This document shows positions 14,389 to 18,560 of a stretch of DNA of 18,560 nucleotides, one piece after another. The stretch is from contig DMYD01000002.1 in NCBI GenBank assembly GCA_003483745.1, forward strand, positions 68,859-87,418, read 5' to 3'. This stretch comes from Roseburia sp. (GTDB lineage: Bacteria > Bacillota > Clostridia > Lachnospirales > Lachnospiraceae). Each line of letters starts with the position of its first letter. Within the stretch, counting starts at the first letter, position 1. The translations under genes were made by a program, and so were the position numbers. Below the pieces are notes generated by a model, which did no database searches, was not told the origin of the DNA, and saw only the letters and a list, made by a program, of their open reading frames with translations.

Positions 14389-15219
14389 TCAAATACAATC
14401 GTTTATCAGTCCAAGCCGCTCAAACGCGTGCAGAATTCCATCCTCATCAATATGATCCGTCACCATGTCTGCCAGCCGCTTTACCTCTTCCCTGGCATTT
14501 CCCATCGCAACACTGATCCCGGCATACTCCATCATCTGAAGATCGTTCGGTCCATCACCGATTGCAATGCAGTTATCCCGTGAAATACCGACATGGTTCA
14601 GATAACGTTCCATACCGGTTGCCTTGTTGATGCCATTAATCCCGATCTCGCCCGCATAATCCCCCATTCCATCCAGACTGATTGCCACTGCATCAAAATA
14701 TGGTTCCATGTCCGCATGTACCTTTGCAACCGGAAACGGTGCATCGTAATAAATGATCTTCTCATTTTTTTCGTTTTTCCATGGCTCATCGGTCAGATGC
14801 ATCCGTCCGATCAGGCGGTCTAAGCGCTCTTTACTCATTCCGGCATCCCGGTAAACCTTTAACATGCCGTCACAGCTTCTCTGGTTTAACACCACGCCGT
14901 CATCCGCCTGATAACAGAATAAAAACCCATTACTCTCTAAATAATCAAAGCTGCTTTTTCTGTGTTCTTCATCAATATATGCATGATAAAACTCTTTTCC
15001 CTCGTCCTCCACAAAGGCTCCGGCTCCACCAACGATCCCGGAAAATCCAAGTTCTAACAGCGCGTCATAGATCTGAAAACGGCTGCGCCCGCTGCATACC
15101 ACCATCCGGTGTCCGTTTGCCTGTGCCGTCCGGACTGCGTACTGTGCAGACTCCGGGATCTCGCCTTTTTCATTGACCATGGTTCCGTCTACATCAAGAA
15201 ATACTACCTTTTTATCCAT
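14389..15219 (-). CDS. HAD-superfamily phosphatase, Cof-type
   Basis: A 276-residue Cof/IIB-type haloacid-dehalogenase phosphatase, a cytoplasmic group acting on sugar phosphates, flavin or pyridoxal phosphates. All four motifs are present: Asp9-x-Asp11-Gly-Thr (nucleophile and acid), Ser43 in VVCSGRS, Lys199 in NGINKATGM, and GDGPND at 221-226 binding Mg2+. The cap domain lies between motifs II and III (about 80-190). GINKATGMERYL, GDGPNDLQMM and AMGNA are hallmarks of the Cof family. The ribosome site before the ATG at 15219 is poor (GGAAG only two or so bases away). A good promoter lies 75 to 103 bases upstream. The physiological substrate is unknown, as for most paralogues. Confidence 0.9.
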   Translation of the reverse strand: MDKKVVFLDVDGTMVNEKGEIPESAQYAVRTAQANGHRMVVCSGRSRFQIYDALLELGFSGIVGGAGAFVEDEGKEFYHAYIDEEHRKSSFDYLESNGFLFCYQADDGVVLNQRSCDGMLKVYRDAGMSKERLDRLIGRMHLTDEPWKNEKNEKIIYYDAPFPVAKVHADMEPYFDAVAISLDGMGDYAGEIGINGINKATGMERYLNHVGISRDNCIAIGDGPNDLQMMEYAGISVAMGNAREEVKRLADMVTDHIDEDGILHAFERLGLINDCI

Positions 15220-15293
15220 TCTTCCACTCTGCCAGTCTGAAAATTATTTTTACCGGCTGATCCTTTCTATCATAACCAATTCCCGACTGTTTT

Positions 15294-15322
15294 ATATTAT
15301 CATGCATTTTACAGGCTTTCAA
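15294..15322 (-). promoter_or_regulatory. Sigma-A promoter of the HAD/secreted-protein unit
   Basis: On the minus strand TTGAAA (15317-15322) and TAATAT (15294-15299) are 17 bases apart. Transcription would start about 70 bases before the HAD ATG. It begins just beyond the anti-sigma gene stop, so that operon and this unit are probably separate. Confidence 0.6.
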
Positions 15323-15336
15323 TAATTACACACTTT

Positions 15337-16767
15337 CTACTGCCGGATATCCACCAGTCCCTGCTCTAAATCCTCCTCCGTAAACATATATGTGCTGCCG
15401 GAAGTACCGGTATTCAGATAAAGATACTGGAGTGCATCTTCATCCACAACAAATCCCACATGCAATATCTTTGTCTCCCCGGCTTTGATGCTGTCAAAAT
15501 AATTATTTCCTCTCTCTCCACCGGTCACATCGTAATATGCCATTTCTTCGCCATGCTCTAAACTGCTGCTGTCCGCCTGAACGGTATCCCAGGCATCTCC
15601 CTCTCTCGGCTGTTCCCCACCGCAGATCTCGTAAACTCCGTCTTTTTCTCTTATCTTCATGACAGAATCAAAGAATAAAACATCCTTCAACTCTGTTTTC
15701 CCTGTATTGGTATACTCTAACGTAACATATACTAATTTCCTTGGTACCTCTCTGCTGCTTATGACCTCATCAAGTGTATTGACACCATCCCCGGATCTGA
15801 TATAGGAAACCGTATCCGGAAGAAGTTTTCCATTTTCATCCACATCCAGCATATCACGGTCTATAAAAGCCGGATCAAGGATTGCGACATCATCCATCAC
15901 TTTCACATCTGTCACTTTGATCCGCAGATCCTGTGATTCTTCATCAGCGTCTCCCGTCACAGCAAATTCCTCGCCGATCTTATGCAGATGTTTCATCTCC
16001 TCCGCAGTAGCTGTCGTTTTTAACTCGTCATCCTCATCGCTATCCTCCGCCATAGCCTCCTCGTAATCGCTCCAGTTATATGGACTTATCACCGTGCCAT
16101 CCGCAAGTTCCTCTGCCGGTGCTATAATAATGCCTTCTGCTACCTTACAGGCATCCTCTTTCGTCACGTCATGACCGATATACATCTGCATGACATAATG
16201 ATATTCCGGGTAAGTGACATAGATCATCTGGTCAAATGCAGTATCATCCCCCATAGTATTCTGCATTTTGGCATAAACACCATCATGACTTCCAACCTGT
16301 ATATTTTCATTTTCCGTCACATAGTTGTCCTGCATCCAAAATGTTTCATCACCGGTATCCATCTGATAAAATACGATAGAAATGCCCCCCTGTCCCGGTG
16401 TCTGTTCATAGCTGTATTTTCCTTCTTCTGTCTCTGTCATGCCATCCGGCAGATAGGATAATTTCATCGCAAGCTGGGGTGCCATCTCCATTTTTGTTGT
16501 ATTTTCTGTTGCATCCGTTTTTTCAATTTTAGTCGTCATCCCATAATTTCCCTGCGGACTGCTGCTCATGCGGTATAATTTTGTTCCCGCAAAAATCGTC
16601 GTTCCAAGTACAAACGTTGCCGCCAGTGACGCCACCACTGCTTTTTTCAATGAAAAATATCCTTTCTGCGGTGTTACTTTTACCTGTTTCTCCACTTCTT
16701 TTTCTATCATATCCCGCATGCTCTGTGGCATTTTCGGAAATTCCTGTTCCATATTTTCAATATTCAT
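15337..16767 (-). CDS. Membrane-anchored anti-sigma-like protein with extracytoplasmic sensor domains
   Basis: A 476-residue protein with a short acidic/basic cytoplasmic part (1-42), one membrane helix at about 43-63 (AVVASLAATFVLGTTIFAGT) and a large outside part. The layout and position directly after an ECF sigma gene are those of an anti-sigma factor. The outside part seems to hold two domains: one near 95-225 that begins LSYLPDGM and resembles the DUF4367 style, and one near 260-470 containing LVYVTLEYTNTGKTELKDV, like the Ig-like DUF4352/DUF5067 type. They are joined by an acidic linker (EDSDEDDE). No zinc-type HxxxCxxC anti-sigma motif is present. The ATG at 16767 is preferred: GGAG (16776-16779) is eight bases away, whereas the possible TTG at 16773 would leave only two. 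The signal sensed is unknown. Confidence 0.75.
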   Translation of the reverse strand: MNIENMEQEFPKMPQSMRDMIEKEVEKQVKVTPQKGYFSLKKAVVASLAATFVLGTTIFAGTKLYRMSSSPQGNYGMTTKIEKTDATENTTKMEMAPQLAMKLSYLPDGMTETEEGKYSYEQTPGQGGISIVFYQMDTGDETFWMQDNYVTENENIQVGSHDGVYAKMQNTMGDDTAFDQMIYVTYPEYHYVMQMYIGHDVTKEDACKVAEGIIIAPAEELADGTVISPYNWSDYEEAMAEDSDEDDELKTTATAEEMKHLHKIGEEFAVTGDADEESQDLRIKVTDVKVMDDVAILDPAFIDRDMLDVDENGKLLPDTVSYIRSGDGVNTLDEVISSREVPRKLVYVTLEYTNTGKTELKDVLFFDSVMKIREKDGVYEICGGEQPREGDAWDTVQADSSSLEHGEEMAYYDVTGGERGNNYFDSIKAGETKILHVGFVVDEDALQYLYLNTGTSGSTYMFTEEDLEQGLVDIRQ

Positions 16768-16769
16768 AC

Positions 16770-17258
16770 TCAACTCTCCATTCCGTAACTGTTTTCCCGT
16801 TCCAATTCGTTTTTCAATCTTGCTCTCGCACGCGACAGACGGTTCTTTACGGTGCTCTCTGTCACACCTAATATTCCCGCTATCTCCCGCACACTGTACC
16901 CCTCCATGTAATACAATGTGACAGAAAGCCGCGCATCCTCTGACAGACGACTGATCGCCTCATATAATTCCGAATAATCTCTTGTCTCTGTGGCGCACTC
17001 CTCCATCTGATAATCTTCAAGCGACACCACTTTCTTCTCTTTCCTCATCACAGTGTAACACTCGTTGATAAGGATTCTTGTCAGCCATGTCTTCGCATAG
17101 GCATCCGATTTTAATGTGTGCAGTTTGGAAAATGCTTTCACGATCGTTTCCTGGATTGCATCTGCGCAGTCCGCATCACGGCACAAAAGCGTTTTTGCCA
17201 CATGATACATCATATTCTCGGATGCGATGATCAGCTCTCCCAATTCTTCTTTTTTCAT
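16770..17258 (-). CDS. ECF-type RNA polymerase sigma factor
   Basis: A 162-residue sigma-70 family protein with only regions 2 and 4, as in ECF factors. Region 2 spans about 10-75 (DADCADAIQETIVKAFSKL, then YAKTWLTRILINECYTVMR). A short linker follows, and region 4 spans about 104-152 with the helix-turn-helix at 120-143 (YSVREIAGILGVTESTVKNR). It should direct RNA polymerase to a small regulon, probably including its own operon, when released by the downstream anti-sigma protein. AGGA precedes the ATG by about six bases. The stop lies two bases before the anti-sigma ATG, so the two are coupled. A perfect 9-base tandem repeat ATATTCTGT (17282-17299) lies just upstream. No convincing promoter was found between it and the MITE-like element. 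Confidence 0.92.
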   Translation of the reverse strand: MKKEELGELIIASENMMYHVAKTLLCRDADCADAIQETIVKAFSKLHTLKSDAYAKTWLTRILINECYTVMRKEKKVVSLEDYQMEECATETRDYSELYEAISRLSEDARLSVTLYYMEGYSVREIAGILGVTESTVKNRLSRARARLKNELERENSYGMES

Positions 17259-17300
17259 AACTTTCCTTTCCGCCGGCTTACATATTCTGTATATTCTGTT

Positions 17301-17459
17301 GTTTCTTCGTTACTGTTCACTCGCAAGTTTGACACTTGCTGTCAAACTGTGCGCCAAAGACTATATTATGCCAGATTACAGCCCCATGCATCGAAGATGC
17401 ATTTCAAATGGGCTGTAATTGCTACTGCTCACACAGTGTGTGAACAGTAGCGTTTCTTC
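17301..17459. mobile_element. MITE-like element with 13-bp terminal inverted repeats and 8-bp direct repeat
   Basis: The ends CGTTACTGTTCAC (17308-17320) and GTGAACAGTAGCG (17440-17452) are inverted repeats with one mismatch. GTTTCTTC occurs at both borders (17301-17308 and 17452-17459), as an 8-bp target-site duplication would. Inside are three more palindromes: AGTTTGACA/TGTCAAACT; ATTACAGCCC/GGGCTGTAAT with an inner ATGCATC/GATGCAT hairpin; and GCTACTG-x-TCACAC/GTGTGA-x-CAGTAGC at the right end. It has no coding capacity and is about 145 bp long. A non-autonomous element mobilised by a transposase encoded elsewhere is the natural reading. It sits about 50 bases before the sigma gene and may have displaced its upstream promoter region. 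Confidence 0.7.
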
Positions 17460-17630
17460 TGAGCTCATAGAAGGCATGTCATTGCATATCCCATGTTGCT
17501 TTTACCTCTGAGTATACAATTTTCTCATGCTGTTTGCATGATCCAGTGAAAATATTCTGACCACTGAACCTTTACATAGATTAGACGCATGAAAAAGAAA
17601 AAAGGTCGCAGTCTTTAAAAAAATATTTTC
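17460..17630. other. Non-coding stretch between the MITE-like element and the tyrS promoter
   Basis: No gene is supported here. It contains a small hairpin TCATGC/GCATGA (17525-17541) and, directly upstream of the tyrS -35 box, A- and T-rich runs (about 17590-17630) that could act as an UP element. Nothing else is recognised. Confidence 0.5.
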
Positions 17631-17660
17631 TTGACAAATCCCACGCACCGCGTCTATAAT
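17631..17660 (+). promoter_or_regulatory. Sigma-A promoter of the tyrS T-box leader
   Basis: Perfect TTGACA (17631-17636) and perfect TATAAT (17655-17660) with an 18-base spacer, preceded by AT-rich DNA. Transcription should start near 17667, giving a leader of about 380 bases before tyrS. Confidence 0.85.
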
Positions 17661-17666
17661 GGCGTT

Positions 17667-17956
17667 AATTGAAGCAGAACAACAGCTTTGACGGGAAGAA
17701 GTAAAAATAAGCGGAACGAACAGAAAGCAACCGGCTGATGAGAGGTGCACAGAAAACTTATTTCGAATACATCCCCGAGCTTCACACCAAATTCGTATTT
17801 TTAAAGATGCGATAGTAGGCTGTGACGTAGCGGTGCACGTTATAAGCACCTGAGTGTTGTCGGACACTCGATGAGGCAGACAATGCGAGTTGCCTGCAAA
17901 CAAAGGTGGTAACACGAGTTTTTATCCTCGTCCTTTTTCGGGACGGGGATTTTTTG
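17667..17956 (+). ncRNA. T-box leader (tyrosine-specific riboswitch)
   Basis: A T-box element that reads the charging state of tRNA-Tyr. Stem I closes with GAAGC (17671-17675) and GCTTC (17779-17783). Its middle helix pairs AAATAAG (17705-17711) with CTTATTT (17757-17763). The specifier loop GAATACA presents TAC (17768-17770), a Tyr codon, followed by a purine. Downstream are hairpins of the stem II/III region, such as GGTGC/GCACC and GAGTGT/ACACTC. The conserved T-box AAAGGTGGTAACACGAG is at 17902-17918; its UGGU would pair with the ACCA end of uncharged tRNA-Tyr. Uncharged tRNA should stabilise the antiterminator (GAG/CTC region) and permit tyrS transcription. Confidence 0.93.
17924..17955 (+). 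terminator. T-box-controlled intrinsic terminator
   Basis: ATCCTCGTCC (17924-17933) pairs with GGACGGGGAT (17941-17950) around a 7-base loop, with one G-U pair, followed by six Ts. Its left arm overlaps the part of the antiterminator that pairs with the T-box bases, so the two structures exclude each other. Confidence 0.9.
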
Positions 17957-17974
17957 ATGGAAAAAATAACCCCT

Positions 17975-18008
17975 CAATAGATTTCGCTCTAAAAGGATCG
18001 ATCTATTG
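17975..18008 (+). promoter_or_regulatory. Hairpin between the T-box terminator and the tyrS ribosome site
   Basis: CAATAGAT (17975-17982) and ATCTATTG (18001-18008) are perfectly complementary around an 18-base loop. There is no T-run after it, so it is not a terminator. It could protect the 5' end after processing of the leader. Its role is unknown. Confidence 0.35.
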
Positions 18009-18048
18009 TCAGGAATGATTCAATTTAATTTCAGGAGGATTTACAATT

Positions 18049-18560
18049 ATGACATTGTACGATGAATTAGTCGCCAGAGGCCTGATCGCCCAGGTAACTG
18101 ACGAAGCAGAAATCAAAGATTTGATCAACAACGGAAAAGCTACTTTTTACATTGGCTTTGATCCGACCGCAGACAGTCTCCATGTAGGACACTTCATGGC
18201 ATTATGCTTAATGAAACGTCTCCAGATGGCAGGCAACAAACCGATTGCCTTAATCGGCGGCGGAACTGCTATGATCGGAGATCCATCCGGCCGTACCGAC
18301 ATGCGCCAGATGATGACACCGGAAACAATCCAGCACAACTGTGACTGCTTCAAGAAACAGATGAGCCGTTTCATCGATTTTTCTGATGGAAAAGCCCTTA
18401 TGGTAAACAATGCCGACTGGCTGATGGACTTAAATTACATTGACGTACTGCGTGAAGTCGGCGCTCATTTCTCCGTTAACCGTATGCTGACCGCAGAATG
18501 CTACAAACAGCGTATGGAAAAAGGTTTAAGTTTCTTAGAGTTTAACTACATGATCATGCA
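18049..18560 (+). CDS. tyrS: Tyrosyl-tRNA synthetase, 5' part (runs off the window)
   Basis: The first 170 codons of a class-I aminoacyl-tRNA synthetase that attaches tyrosine to tRNA-Tyr in the cytoplasm. The HIGH-type motif is HVGH at 45-48 in FDPTADSLHVGHFMAL. The active-site region IGGGTAMIGDPSGR and the later NRMLTAECYKQRM and SFLEFNYMIMQ match bacterial TyrRS; KMSKS and the S4 domain lie beyond the edge. AGGAGG (18033-18038) stands ten bases before the ATG, and the T-box leader with a UAC specifier independently supports the identity. The HIGH-like His-Val-Gly-His and early domain length are normal. Confidence 0.97.
   Translation, partial: MTLYDELVARGLIAQVTDEAEIKDLINNGKATFYIGFDPTADSLHVGHFMALCLMKRLQMAGNKPIALIGGGTAMIGDPSGRTDMRQMMTPETIQHNCDCFKKQMSRFIDFSDGKALMVNNADWLMDLNYIDVLREVGAHFSVNRMLTAECYKQRMEKGLSFLEFNYMIM

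Noticed and set aside
17308..17452. Simple intrinsic terminator for a neighbouring gene
   Set aside because: The stems lack T-runs on either strand, and the inverted ends with an 8-bp direct repeat are better explained as a small mobile element.
17502..17915. A 137-codon open frame on the minus strand
   Set aside because: It lies antisense to the tyrS promoter and T-box leader, has no ribosome site and no protein-like family character.

Overview
The window looks like a chromosomal segment of a low-to-moderate-GC anaerobic Firmicute, most likely a Lachnospiraceae gut bacterium (Roseburia, Blautia or Eubacterium-like). The reasons are strong GGAGG-type ribosome binding sites, a T-box leader before tyrS, a BioY/BioB/BioD/BioA operon, a ferredoxin-linked 2-oxoacid oxidoreductase and an ECF sigma/anti-sigma pair. 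The species is inferred from gene style only.

Layout, left to right. (1) 1-3115, minus strand: an operon running GDPD -> lysophospholipase-like hydrolase -> UMF1-type MFS transporter (the last is cut by the window edge). Its reading frames overlap, which suggests a phospholipid or glycerophosphodiester breakdown module. (2) 3149-3548: a minus-strand terminator, and a roughly 320-bp near-palindromic element that seems to have inserted between the eamA stop codon and that terminator. (3) 3551-5651, minus strand: an SLC13/ArsB-like anion permease and an EamA exporter behind a good sigma-A promoter. (4) 5705-9235, plus strand: a divergent two-gene operon for a pyruvate:ferredoxin-oxidoreductase-type enzyme. 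It keeps the classic gamma-delta-alpha-beta order but is fused into two chains. (5) 9239-9454, minus strand: a 71-residue membrane protein. (6) 9604-13387, minus strand: the operon bioY-bioB-bioD-bioA behind a promoter with a BirA-like operator. (7) 13474-15322, minus strand: a HAD phosphatase and a secreted protein of unknown function. (8) 15337-17258, minus strand: an ECF sigma factor and a membrane-bound anti-sigma-like protein. (9) 17301-17459: a MITE-like element of about 145 bp with terminal inverted repeats and an 8-bp direct repeat. (10) 17631-18560, plus strand: promoter, tyrosine T-box leader and the 5' part of tyrS.

How it works together. The biotin operon can import biotin (BioY) and complete the late steps KAPA -> DAPA -> dethiobiotin -> biotin, but the window has no bioF or pimelate-forming gene, so it reads as a late-pathway or salvage operon. 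Its BioB has Ser where Escherichia coli BioB has a [2Fe-2S]-ligand Cys, plus extra cysteines nearby, which points to a different auxiliary cluster. The tyrS leader carries a UAC specifier and a complete T-box/terminator, so tyrosyl-tRNA supply should control it.

The items most worth following up are the two apparently undescribed mobile or structured elements (3225-3543 and 17308-17452), the variant BioB, the two-chain fused oxidoreductase with a dyad operator, and the combined terminator/operator before bioY.
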